A stretch of 12,556 nucleotides of DNA from Physocladia obscura (lineage: Eukaryota > Chytridiomycota > Chytridiomycetes > Chytridiales > Chytriomycetaceae): NCBI GenBank assembly GCA_027596945.1, contig JADGJH010000519.1, forward strand, positions 4,956-17,511, read 5' to 3'. Each line of letters begins with the position of its first letter. Positions within the stretch are counted from its first letter, which is position 1. The translations under genes were made by a program, and so were the position numbers. This document shows, piece after piece, positions 1 to 10,014 of the stretch. The notes beneath the pieces were generated by a model. It did no database searches and had not been told where the DNA came from. It saw only the letters and a program-made list of their open reading frames with translations.

Positions 1-119
1 TTAATTAAACAAAAAAAAAATAAAAAAAATAGCTATAATACCTAAATAAAAAAAAAAAAAAGAAAGGTTTAAAAAAATAACATAAACTGTAAGCATAAAA
101 ACATCAAAACAAAAAAAAA
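1..119. other. AT-rich 3' flank of the LRR/Sel1 gene
   Basis: This stretch is almost entirely A and T with several long A runs. It lies downstream of the minus-strand stop codon at 120-122, so it probably holds the 3' untranslated region and cleavage site of that gene. I see no exact AATAAA on the minus strand and no coding potential. Confidence 0.6.
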
Positions 120-3100
120 TTAATATCGCAATGATAATAAAGCAGCCCGTGCTTGTTCATCACCCAACTCAGCGGCAGTTTTGAACAGACTTTTTGCCTT
201 GTCGGCATCAGCTCTAAGTCCAAACTTTCCATGCAAGTAACAGTCTGCAATCCTAGTTATTGCGGGCAGATAACCACTCTTGGCAGAATCATTCAACGCA
301 GATAGGGCAACTGATTCGTTTTTTGAAACTTCGTTGGAACCAACTTCAAAAATTTTCGAGATTTCAAATAGAGCTTTCGGTCGATAATCAGACTTAACAT
401 CTACAATATATAATATACAGATATTGTTATTTCACGTTATTTTTTTTTTCCTTTTTGAGATCAAACCTTTTGCACATTCATTGAAAAGTTTAACTGCTTC
501 AGAAAAACTGGACCGAAGTCCCAATTTTCCATACGAATATGCATATCCGAGTTTGTATGCCGATTCCACATCACCAGCAGCCACTCCTCTCTTTAAAAAT
601 GAAACGGCATTCGCTTCACTTCTCTCAACACCTTTACCGCCAGCAATAAGAGTGGATATTTTACCACATGCCGGCCCATATGATTGAATAGCAGCATTAT
701 ACAGTAAAATATACGAGGAGTCATCTGAAAATTAAAAAATCTGATCAATCAAAGCCAATAGTAATAAAAAATAAAAAAGTGGAGGACTTACAGTTTCCAT
801 CATCGAGATATGCCTTGCCCAGCAAATATTGCGCCTCTGCAACTCCTCTAAAACACAATTTCTTCAAAATATCAAAAGATACCGTCAACAGCTCGTGGCG
901 TTCAGCGGGATCCAGCGCAACAGTATTTTGAATACAAAATTTGGCAAATTCAACCATTGCATTTACACTTCGTCTGGAATCCGGTTTCGAAGCAGCCTTT
1001 TCCAATCCAAGTCGTAGTGTGTTCACTTTCAAGGCTACTTCCGTTCTCGTTGATGTTGTCCAAGAACTACGCCGTGTGTTTTTGAAACTAGGCCGCATGA
1101 GAAAAACTTTGTTCCAGATATCAGCTGCGCTTGAATTTGCCGGAAGTAGACTACTACCGCCATAATTAGATCCATTGTAAGATCCAGAATCTGATTCTGA
1201 AATTGAATATGATGACATTCTTTTTGATCTCGAAGATGTTCCTTTGTTTGAGGGTGATTGGTAATTGGGCGATCCTTGGCCATGGCTCATCGAATGTTGC
1301 TGCCAAAATTTTTGATACATTTGCATTTGCTGATTGTATAAAGCCATTTGCTGTTGATAAAGTTTCGCTTGCTCAGGAGTGAGATTCTGACCGGCTGGAA
1401 CAGGAAGTCCAGGAACTGCGGGAGGGCCAGTAAAAGGCGTGTATTCCAGATTTTCAACATTTGAAATGATGGCCTGATCAGAGAATTCGGGTGCAAAAGA
1501 AACTGATTTAATATTTGCTCGATCTATTCCAGGCAAAGTCAACTCCTTTTTTCCTCCAATCAGCGGTTCCACAATAGCTGGTTCCGCTGAAATGAGACTT
1601 TCCAAACCAACAGTTAGCCCTGAATCGTTATTTTCAGATTTTTCGGTATTTACAGATTGATCAGCAACACTATTTGGCGAAAAAGCCGCTGCTGAGACAT
1701 GATTGATGTTTGAATCCACGATTTTCTTGACATAAACCTCTTCAGAATTTACAACTTCGATTGGTGCGGCAACAGAGATAAATATTTGTGGAGCGAAATT
1801 CCCTGGGTCCAATTCGAGCGACGGCATTGTGCCATCATTTTTTCTGATAAAAGACTGTGTTCCAATTTTCACTTCATTTAAAGTAGTGTTGAAACGAAAA
1901 GATGATTCCAGGGCAACCCGCGCAATTTCAGAAACCTGAGAGTCTCCAAACATAAGAATTTTCAGACTTTTGTTGATTTTCAAAACCTGTGTAAAAGCCG
2001 ATATCAATTAAATTGAAAAATTGAAGATAAAATTGTATCTACTACCAACCTGAGCAATCAAAACAACATCTTGGCCATTCAAATGATCGTCAGAAAGATC
2101 GAGAACCGCAATATCGCAATTTTCTTTTCCAAGATTTTCAATTAACCAGTCGAGGGAAACATCACCAACATCAACAACAGCCTGAAAAAGCTCCTTCAGT
2201 TCAGAAACTGGCACATTTTGCTCTTCTGCAATTTCTTTCTTATCTTCTTTTTCAGCAACAGCACCTTCTTGTTCCATTGCAGTAAGGACCTCAGCCTCTT
2301 CTAGATTTTCCGCTAATTGTACTGCATTTTGCAAACCGATATTATTTTCGGAGGTAACGACTTGAAAGTAGGCGCTGCTTCGGCGAGAGTTATTTTCGAG
2401 TTTATTTAATTGAATTGAAGGCTCAAGAATAATATCAGAGACAATCGCCGGCACATCAAGTGTGGAAACTGAAATTGTTGCATCCGATAGTTCTGCGGCA
2501 GCTCCTTTTTCAGCAGCATTAGTTTCGTCGGGGGGGAAATCGCGACTCAGAACAGTTGCAGATATCTGCTTATCAACATTTTGTTGCTCAACTTGAAAAG
2601 AAGGAGTAACGTCAATGGATCTTTGATTAATGGAAGTTTGCGGCGAAATAGGCACAGATTCCTCTATAAAAGGACTATTATTTCGTTCCTGGCTAGCTAA
2701 CATGCTTTCTTTCTTTGTCACGCTCGCAATTGATGCAGAATCACCATATATGTACCACGCAGAGAATCCATTCTTCAGCAGCTGTTCTTCATGAGTTGGA
2801 ATATATGGACCGATCAATGGAGAGTCTGGGTTCAAAAACTGATTAGACGACGTGACATCTCGATTGGTCTCTTGAAAATACGAAGTTATCAAAGTGGATT
2901 TTTGCGGAGGAAATTTCATCTGCAAGTATTAATTAATTATTAAAAAGCTAACCAGAATTTAAAACCTTTATTTCAGAGATTCCTTGTTCAGGAAATGGTG
3001 AGGTGGGAATTGGAGACTTCGGAAGTGGGGACGTTGGAAACACATTGCGAGATTCGTCTGGAAATGAGGAAATATTAAGAGGCCTGCTTTCATTGAGTTC

Positions 3101-4610
3101 TAAGGGTTTCTGTTTCTCTGTAACTAATTGCGTCACGGACTGTGGCGCTGTTGAGTGTTTTCCCCATAAAGCACTAACACGAGAAGCCATAGATTTTGTC
3201 GAAGATCTGGATGCTAATTTCGGACTACCATTTTTGAACTCTTGGTTTGGATTATAAGGACTTGTACTCATTTCTCCCACAATTTTTACAGAGTGAGCCA
3301 ACTTCTCAGTTGAGTCTTTGGGTAGATTTTCCTGTTTCGAATTTGCTTTTTTCTTATTCAATGGCGAAAGCGGCGAAAAAGTTTTCGAAATCGCCTTCGA
3401 AGAGCTGCCTAAAAGTGTATTCGGATATTCTAAATTTGTAGGCGTAACAGGCGAAGTTGGTTGCGGACTTTTCGGCGAATTTGGGCGAGAGTTTTTTGGC
3501 GAACTCGGTCGAGAGATCTTCAACCAGCCAGCAGGCAAACTTTTCCCTCGTGACATTCGATTTTGCCACCAGGTTTTTGTTCTTTCGAGTACTGACCGAG
3601 AACTTTCGGAACGCTCCATTGGGGCAGAGTCGTAGTACTCAACTGGTGAGCCGATTTCTCTGTTTGATTCAAGCAATTGATCCCGTATCAAGCGACCATT
3701 TGTTTCAGAAACATCGTGCTTTGAGATTGAACTTTTGCTTCTCCCGGAATTGAATCCAAAAGACATTCTGCGTTCACTTATAACGGGACTGGATGGCCGA
3801 GGATCAGGAGAGGAGTTTCTGCTGTTTCTGAATGCTGCTAGCATTCCAACCAAAACAGCGCCCGATATTGGCTGTTCCTGCTGATACTGTCGCTTTTCGT
3901 CATCGAATACGGCATTAACAGGAGACAACGGGGTGCTGGCAATTATTGCCGGCGTTTCCGATCTTGGTGAAGGTCTCGGCAAGGAAGCGTCTTTTTTCTT
4001 CAAAAATGGATTCAAGTCTACCAGTTTGTTCGAAGATGAATTGGTGTCATTACGAACAGAGCCAAACGAGCCAAAATAGTTCTTCGATTCTCTTGCGGGA
4101 CTTTGTTTGGCAGGCAGCTGTCCAGTAGATATTGTGGGCGGCTGGTCTTGAGCTCTTGGCATTTGTGTCGCTTCATTTGGAGAATCTGTGATTGGCGACG
4201 AATTGTAATCAGCAAATTCGCCACTCAAGACCCACGAAATGCCAAGTGGTTCGACTGGTTTTATCGGTGGAAGCGGATGTGCGGACTGCGGATTATTGGC
4301 TGAGTAGCTATTCTGATCTGCGTGGCGGGCGAGGCTGTTTTGGCTGTTGAATGAAAATACATTCAGAATCAGAAGACGCCATATTTTTGATGCAGATTCG
4401 CAAGCGTATAATCATTAGCTGTGCAAGGATGGAATAAGTATTTCGGTGCTTTGCTCACCGCCAAAACCTGCTGTTTCCTGAAAGTTCCGAATTGATATCG
4501 GCAAGCAATCCACCGCCGTTCATCGTATCGCTGCTCCCCAGTTGCCCCAAATTAGAGCCACTGTTTGCGTTATCTTCGCGTCGCCGACTTGCTGCGGTCC
4601 ATCCCACCAT
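120..4610 (-). CDS. LRR and Sel1-repeat scaffold protein, 1377 aa, six exons
   Basis: Model: complement(120..400, 467..724, 792..1986, 2050..2919, 2966..4343, 4459..4610). The sum is 4134 nt, in frame from the ATG at 4608-4610 (in-frame TGA 15 nt upstream) to TAA at 120-122. Residues 1 to about 770 are low-complexity and rich in Ser, Pro and Asn, with many SP/TP sites and an acidic stretch near the end. Residues about 778-842 read as one or two leucine-rich repeats (AVLDLSDDHL, then SLKILMFGD) running smoothly across the intron at 1987-2049, which supports that splice. A Pro/Gln-rich linker with a QQQMALYNQQMQMYQ-type tract lies near 1000-1030. Residues about 1140-1375 are Sel1-like helical repeats (EAQYLLGKAYLDDG, SAYKLGYAYSYGKLG, AITRIADCYLHGKFG). 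Sel1 proteins are adaptors, and the C-terminal part resembles Skt5/Chs4 chitin-synthase regulators, but the LRR block is not typical of those. A scaffold at the cell cortex is an inference. Exon structure is well supported, function weakly. Confidence 0.85.
3468..3515 (-). repeat. Two-copy 24-nt coding tandem repeat (Ser-Pro octapeptide)
   Basis: Two adjacent 24-nt units, 3468-3491 and 3492-3515, match at 19 of 24 positions. On the minus strand they encode consecutive octapeptides of the form SRP(S/N)SPK(N/S) in the disordered N-terminal half of the LRR/Sel1 protein. SPQPTSPVTPT follows directly, giving a dense cluster of proline-directed phosphorylation motifs beside basic residues. Confidence 0.75.
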
Positions 4611-4805
4611 ATTGTTTGTGTTTCACTTCAATGACAACTTTTGGAATGGATTTTGTTCTGTGAAACAACCTTGAGTCAATTCACTGGCGAAAATTTGTCA
4701 GCCACATCGGCGCCATTTTAAGCAGTTCTGGGTCAAAAGATTCAGCATATAGCAAAATAAAATTCTCACAAACACAAATATATTCATTATTCTTTCATCC
4801 TTAAT
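4611..4805. promoter_or_regulatory. Short intergenic gap: leader/promoter of the LRR/Sel1 gene and 3' end of RPC5
   Basis: Both flanking genes are on the minus strand, so this 195-base gap must hold the RPC5 3' end and the promoter and leader of the LRR/Sel1 gene. The RPC5-proximal part is AT-rich, and AATAAT-like motifs are present in place of an exact AATAAA. No clear TATA box can be assigned. Confidence 0.5.
4681..4716 (-). other. Possible upstream ORF in the leader of the LRR/Sel1 gene
   Basis: A minus-strand ATG at 4714-4716 opens an 11-codon reading frame (MAPMWLTNFRQ) closed by TGA at 4681-4683, about 70 nt before the main ATG. It would act as a uORF only if transcription starts upstream of 4716, which the sequence cannot show. 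The gap to the neighbouring gene is short, so the leader must lie in about 195 bases. Confidence 0.3.
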
Positions 4806-7355
4806 TCACATTGGACTTTGTTTGAACTCCTGAAAATTACAATGGATGGCACAAAATCGTCGATTAGCTTAGGTTAAACACAAAAAGGAAAATAAAAGAA
4901 AACAAAAATGAACAAATAACAAACCCAAGACGGCCCACTCGAAGTTGCGAGCTCCCTCATAATTTTTAGATACGTACTTTGCGGAATAGCTTGTGTTCCA
5001 TGGTCCACACAAGCCTGAATAATTTCGGGTTTTTTAAGCGTTGTCTTGGTCTTGAAAAGGTTGATGATCACGTCGCGATACTTTTTTTTCTTCAATTAGT
5101 CAAGTTAATGATTCAACGACATAAATCCACAAACCTGATCGGCACTTCCAAGAGTCTTCAACACGAATCGTCCTGTTTGAACATGAACACAAATCCCATC
5201 GATAGACATGCCAATAAATTCTTCGTTCACCGAATCATTGTTCAGCAGATTTTCTTTGCCTGTCGAACCAGGAACGCTTTTATGTCTTAACACAGACGCA
5301 ACCAAAAATTCCTTGGAAGCGACGCCGTATTTGGCAAGAAGCAAATGAATCAAGTATTCGCATTGTTCATTGATGGAGTTTCCTTTGACTGTAAACAACT
5401 CTTGGCGGGAAGCTTGCGTGGGCTCGGTTTTTACTTTTATAGAGCTTGTTGCTTTCGATCCTATAGTCGTTGGAACAGGTAATGGGGATGATGACGACCC
5501 ATTTTTGGACGATAAATGCATCGAGGAGCCCGGACGGGGGATTGGCGTCGAAGTCGCGGTGCCTTTTTGATGCAGTAATGGATTCGAAATCTTTGAAGAA
5601 ATTCGCGAGTTCAAAACATGACGTGCCCTATATTAAAAAGAAAATTATATGCCACACAAAAAAAGAAAATTTTAGCAAAAAAAAATTGAACCTCTCTCCT
5701 TCATCTTCGACAATTTTTAAATGCTTTTCAACAAAATCCGGCCATCTTTCACAAAAAACATTGTCAGCTTCAGCCTTCAACCCCCATTTCATCTCAGAAT
5801 CTCCATCGTACACATCGATTTTTCTCTCAGGTGATGCTGGCCGTAAACCACCCGGTCCAAGCGCATACAACGAACTTCCAACGTGGTTACGCCCACTGTA
5901 TGTTTGAACACCAGAAACACGGGCACAAATCTCAATAAACATGTTTGTGATCATGGTATGCGGCAGCTTTGCGATTCGATTGACTTCGTATCTCGATATT
6001 GGGTCAGCACTGCGAGCCAGAAGCTGCAAAAGTATGCGACGTGCTTCGCAGACGCGACCGGCGTATAATAGCTCGCTTCGAACAACCCAAATTCCATCGC
6101 GTACGTGAACGGCAATGCGCTCGAGTTCTTCGACAAGATCCAGTTCGTCGAAGCGCGGTTCGGTGAGTTCTTTAATGGTGGAGAATGGGATCACGTGCAC
6201 AGAGAGCATGAATGATCGAAGAAAATCTCCCAGTGGAAGATCTGATATATCGTCCATACACCGGTTTAACTTCATGTTTTTTTTATTTCCGTCGAAGTCT
6301 CTTTTTGGATTGAAGTTGGGTTTAGTTTTAATTTGGTGGGAGTGAAAACGAACAAAAACTCACTGTTTTATTGTCGAAGATAGTTTAGGACCAATAGATT
6401 GAAGGTAATCATTCTTTGAATACGTAAAACTGAGTTCATCACCGAGTGAGAATAACTTTTCATATACCTCCTCCGATTCGACGGACTATTGCAATACAGA
6501 GAAATAAGCAAAATGTGTAAAAAATACAATTGAAATTGAACATACATTTTCATTATAAAGACGCAAATTAATCCATTCTTCTTGTGCAAATTTACGTTCT
6601 TCATCCAATTCTTTCGCTTTTCGAAGGGCCTCGGGGTCGTTTTCGATTGATCGCGCAGCAACTGTAACTCCGCGTTCTTCCGCTTCTTCCTTCTTTTTAT
6701 TTGGATTTTCGAGATTAAATTCGTGCTCCTGGATCTTCGCCTTAGCAGCTTGTTCCTTTTCAAGGATTTTGTCCAAATATTTGAGGGCAGGTCGCAGCTG
6801 AATGGTTGCAGCAATAGGAGTAAGATGAAATTCATCGTCACGAAGAGCTCCAATTAAATACTGGCCGCCAGTAGATGAAGGAAGAACTGAGGATTGAAGA
6901 GTATATTTGTCTAGGAGTTTGGTGGTGTGATCTTCTTTCACTTTCTGTTGGAAGAAAAAAAGAGACGTTGGAGCAAAAAGAGTCAAAGATGTTCGAAAAA
7001 AGCTTGCACAAACATCATATGCAGTTGCAATGTCTTCGTTATCAATTCCTCGTCCAAGTTTTTCTGCTGAATCGACTGAATAGTTTTGCGAATTTGAGTT
7101 AATTGCAATATCGACTTCGAAGCGTTGGCCGAGCGGCTTGAGGCGCATTGTTGTAGCTTCAGCGAGTGGATGAGCGCGTTTTGCAGTTGGGTGTTGGATA
7201 AGCACTAATCCGGTTGTGCTGAGTGCGAGAAACACGGGAATTTCTTGGACGACCGGATCCGTTTCTTGTTCCTCGCTGTCAGTGGCGATGCTATCTGCTG
7301 CGTTCTCGTATTCATCGTTCATGTCAATGTCACTCGCCATCCCATCATCATTCAT
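4806..7355 (-). CDS. RPC5: DNA-directed RNA polymerase III subunit RPC5 (POLR3E/Rpc37 family), 714 aa
   Basis: Model: complement(4806..4829, 4925..5080, 5135..5627, 5692..6300, 6364..6485, 6546..6944, 7014..7355), 2145 nt in frame from ATG at 7353-7355 to TGA at 4806-4808. RPC5 pairs with the RPC4/Rpc53 subunit in the Pol III initiation/termination module. The acidic N-terminus leads into the family signature: DPVVQEIPVFLA (33-44), MRLKPLGQRFEVDIAIN (70-86), NYS, then KLLDKYTLQSSVL and FHLTPIAATIQLRPALKYLDK (153-173). The second half has repeated winged-helix-like blocks, including LPLGDFLRSFMLSVHVIPF with GIWVVRSELLY, and a C-terminal helix block ending SGPSW-EFKQSPM. Length is close to the long animal form (about 700) and far above yeast Rpc37 (about 280). 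SIKVKTEP at 553-560 contains a sumoylation-type psi-K-x-E motif. For exon 6, an AAG acceptor 9 nt upstream (exon from 5089) would also keep frame. Confidence 0.92.
6945..7013 (-). other. First RPC5 intron: 69 nt, in frame and without stop
   Basis: The intron begins GTTTGT after a GAT codon and ends CCAACAG before AAA. It is a multiple of three and open in the coding frame, so retention would insert 23 mostly hydrophobic residues instead of truncating the protein. Family continuity (NYS...TAYD joined to KVKEDHTTKLLDKYTL) favours removal. Confidence 0.75.
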
Positions 7356-7597
7356 CGTTTCTGTTGAAAACAAAAAAAACCAGAAAAAAAAAAAAAATAC
7401 AAGCCAAACAAAAGCAAAAACAGTATTTATTTTCAAGCCATTCAATGAACTTATTTAAATTGCGTAATTTAATTTAATTTAATTTTTTTTCTATGGTACA
7501 ATTACTAATCATGTGATTTAACCTGAATTCACTATGTCTCAATTCTGTAACACATAAATATCTAGCTTTCCTTTGAATTAGATCAACAGCGTAAAAA
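7356..7597. promoter_or_regulatory. AT-rich divergent gap upstream of RPC5
   Basis: This holds the RPC5 promoter and leader. On the minus strand a T-rich tract ending TTTTCAACAG lies just before the start codon (AAACGATG) and looks like a splice acceptor, so a 5'-UTR intron is possible, although no donor can be fixed. A short tandem run of TAATT units at about 7466-7488 is simple AT repeat. No coding sequence is seen. Confidence 0.45.
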
Positions 7598-8311
7598 ATG
7601 ACTTTGAACGCTTCTATCATTCGGATCGCAGTCCTATGACAAGGAAGGATATCTGGCTCACCCAAACTAACAGTATCCGCCGCTTGAAGACTACATATGT
7701 ATTCACGCTACATTGAAAGCAGACAAGGCAAGGACTCTTTGTGTAGCATTGCTGCTGTTACTTTTACAGATTTGGAACCGTCATTAGCACGGAAATCACA
7801 AGCGTTCAATTCAACCAGGGTTGCATTTCAATTCGACACTCTCATGCATTCGCAACCACCAAAATCATTTCTAGCTGAACGAACAGCAGCGTCGCGTTTT
7901 GACACTTCGTGTCTCGGAACACGGTGTCGTTTTTTTTCCAAAATGCAACTGCAGACGAACTTCTTAACGTCAGTTACGAATGAGGTACGCTTTTCGAAGT
8001 TGATGTTACTCCAAAAGTTGGCAGCAGCACCATCTGGTAAGGAAATACTCGTTTTTCTTTTCTTTTTCTTTGCAAATTGACATCTGCGGCAGATCACAGA
8101 ACGAACCAACTTGCTGTACAGATTGGCAGCTGTGAGTATCTTTGTTCTTTCTGATTTCAGAAACAGAACACTGTTGCAATTTTTGGGATAACATACTGCC
8201 AACTATAGCTACGTTTTTTATGACGAGTGTCCGTAGTTCCTAAATGCATTCCGCATCACGCCACAGGCTGAACGCTCTTATTTCGACTCTTCCAGACATT
8301 ATGAAGAATAA
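7598..8311 (+). pseudogene. Decayed tandem copy of the TauD-type dioxygenase gene
   Basis: This segment aligns along its length with the intact gene at 8751-9979. Shared stretches include TCATTCGGATCGCAGT, CCGCTTGAAGACTAC, CAGCGTCGCG and GAACACTGTTGCAATTT. It keeps traces of the intron positions (TTTCTAG before CTGAACGA, TGGTAAG, GCTGTGAGTATC), so it came from DNA-level duplication, not retroposition. Lesions: a CAA codon is now TAA (7668-7670); single-base losses shift frame in exon 1; about 155 nt of exon 2 containing the HxD histidine are gone; most of exon 3 is missing; about 12 nt with the distal histidine codon are lost in exon 4. It cannot encode an active enzyme. The start is the ATG that best lines up, and the end is a TAA matching the intact gene's stop. 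A relic AATAAA lies at 8360-8365. Confidence 0.9.
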
Positions 8312-8750
8312 TGGATAGATGCGACTCATAAAGTTACAGCAATCTGGTGTTGCAAGTGTAATAAACGATTTTGAAATCAATTTAAACAACTGATTCATTG
8401 AAGTTTAATCGACTGATTCTGAACAAAACATTGTGCGGAATCTGTCCCTTGTTTATGTTCGCTTGCCGTAATATCCGATAAAGAAGAACGATTTCAGAAT
8501 ATGTATGTCATTCAAATGAAATAAGAGAAACGATTTGTTCGATGCGTAATACTCACTTAAAGGAGCTGGAAATTTCAAGTTCAATTACAAATTGCAAATT
8601 TTCATTCACTGTAATTCAATTACAAAATGCATCGAAAATTTATTTCGGTGAAAAAAACGCAATATTGCGCAAGAGTGATATCATCCTTAGCAATTGCATA
8701 AATTGCACAATCTTTCAGCCATTGATTCGATCAAAAAAATTATAATTCAA
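8312..8750. promoter_or_regulatory. Upstream region of the intact dioxygenase gene
   Basis: No gene is seen. The 12-mer TTCAATTACAAA occurs twice, at 8580-8591 and 8615-8626, as a direct repeat within the likely promoter. The last 50 bases before the start codon are strongly AT-rich. Residual similarity to the pseudogene flank is not evident beyond the AATAAA at 8360-8365, which would belong to the pseudogene. Confidence 0.45.
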
Positions 8751-9979
8751 ATGGCTACTCAAGCACTTCCATCATTCGGATCGCAGTTCTACGGCAAGGA
8801 AGGATATCCAGCTCATCCAAATCAAAAGTATCCACCGCTTGAAGACTACGAATATATTGACGTTGCGTTGAAAGCCGACAAAGTTAAGGAATCTTTGCAT
8901 AGTATCCCTGGAGCAACTTTTACAAACTTGGAACCTGTTATTGGTACGGAAATTACGGGCATTCAGTTGAACCAGGTTCTTGAACCAGTGCATATTCGAA
9001 TAAATTTCTGAATGAAACCTATACGCGTTTATAGTTGAACGAGCAACAGCGTCGCGATTTAGCACTTCTTGTCGCTGAACGCGGTGTTGTGTTTCTGAAG
9101 GCGCAAGACGCAAATGCTGACGAACTTTTGGACATTGGTCGTTTTTTTGGCAGACTTCACATTCATCCAACCAGTCCGCAGCCAGCAGAGTACCCGGAAC
9201 TGCACGTTGTCTACAATAATCCCGAAACCACTTTGAAGGCTAGAGAAGCTCTCAAGAACCCAAGAACTCCACGTTACGGATGGCATTCGGACGTTAGTTA
9301 TGAACGCCAACCACCCAGCTACACTCTTTTCAAAGTAGATGTTGTTCCGAAAATTGGTGGTAGCACCCTTTGGTGAAGAAAAAAGAAGCTATTTTATGCT
9401 TGCTGATGCTTAAACCTGATTTCTGTTTTAAAATTATAGGGCAAGCCAGGTTGCTGCGTACGAATCTTTGTCAAAGCCATACCAGAAAATCGTCGAAGGT
9501 TTAACTGCTGCTCATTCTGGTATTGAACAAGCTGAAGCTTCAAGAAAGAGAGGAGGGCCAATCCGCAGAGAGCCAGTCTTAAATGAGCACCCTGTTGTAA
9601 GAACTCATCCAGTAACGGGGAAGAAAGCACTGTATGTTAATCCTGGTTTCACGCGCTATCTTGTCGGATTGAAGCCTTCCGAGTCTGATGCAATTTTGCA
9701 TCACTTGTATGCTCATATCAAAGAAGGTATTGAGTTTCAAGTTCGATACAAATGGGAAGCAGTGAGTATCTTTAATGAATACCTTTCATTTTTCTTCAAG
9801 TAATTTTCTCATTTCGCAAACAGAACACTGTTGCAATTTGGGATAACAGAAGCACAGTTCACACTGCCAATTACGATTATGTCTTGTATGGAGAGGGTCC
9901 CCAGTACCGAAATGCATTCCGGATCACACCACAGGGCGAACGTCCTTATTTTGACTCTTTCAAAGATTCTGAAGAGTAA
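8751..9979 (+). CDS. Fe(II)/2-oxoglutarate-dependent sulfonate dioxygenase (TauD/TfdA family), 346 aa
   Basis: Model: join(8751..8975, 9035..9372, 9440..9761, 9824..9979), 1041 nt in frame from ATG to TAA. Members use Fe(II), O2 and 2-oxoglutarate to oxidise a substrate; fungal TauD relatives such as Jlp1 release sulfite from sulfonates for sulfur supply. Visible features: FTNLEPVIGTEITGIQL near the N-terminus, LALLVAERGVVFLKAQD (84-100), the metal-binding HxD in GWHSDVSYE (H159, D161), GGSTLW (183-188) and the distal histidine in WDNRSTVHTANYDY (H308). R324 and R328 lie 16 and 20 residues after it; their spacing of four matches the two TauD arginines, suggesting R324 binds 2-oxoglutarate. 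The signature breaks at each intron and is restored by splicing. The protein has no signal peptide and is likely cytosolic. The exact substrate cannot be read from sequence, and a decayed copy lies directly upstream. Confidence 0.93.
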
Positions 9980-10008
9980 ATTCCAACGAAAATAGGTTGT
10001 GCTGAAGT

Positions 10009-10014
10009 AATAAA
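10009..10014 (+). terminator. AATAAA polyadenylation signal of the dioxygenase gene
   Basis: An exact AATAAA begins 30 nt after the stop codon and is followed by A- and T-rich tracts, a typical position for a 3'-end processing signal. Confidence 0.6.

Noticed and set aside
1..119. Telomere-like or satellite repeat at the window edge
   Set aside because: The tract is irregular A/T homopolymer without a repeated telomeric unit.
424..687. 87-codon plus-strand frame
   Set aside because: It lies antisense to a Sel1-repeat exon of the minus-strand gene, which has clear repeat periodicity and spliced continuity.
2948..4228. Start of the LRR/Sel1 protein at a TTG (4228)
   Set aside because: The frame stays open upstream and splices in phase to an exon starting with ATG at 4610 that follows an in-frame stop.
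7356..7445. N-terminal extension of RPC5 with a hydrophobic Phe-rich stretch
   Set aside because: It has no ATG (it begins at TTG), and the hydrophobic residues come from T homopolymers in the leader. RPC5 is a nuclear polymerase subunit with no need of a signal peptide.
7697..8202. Open frames on both strands (127 and 124 codons) in the 7.7-8.2 kb region
   Set aside because: The plus-strand DNA aligns with the intact dioxygenase gene but in shifting frames, so these are chance frames across a pseudogene.
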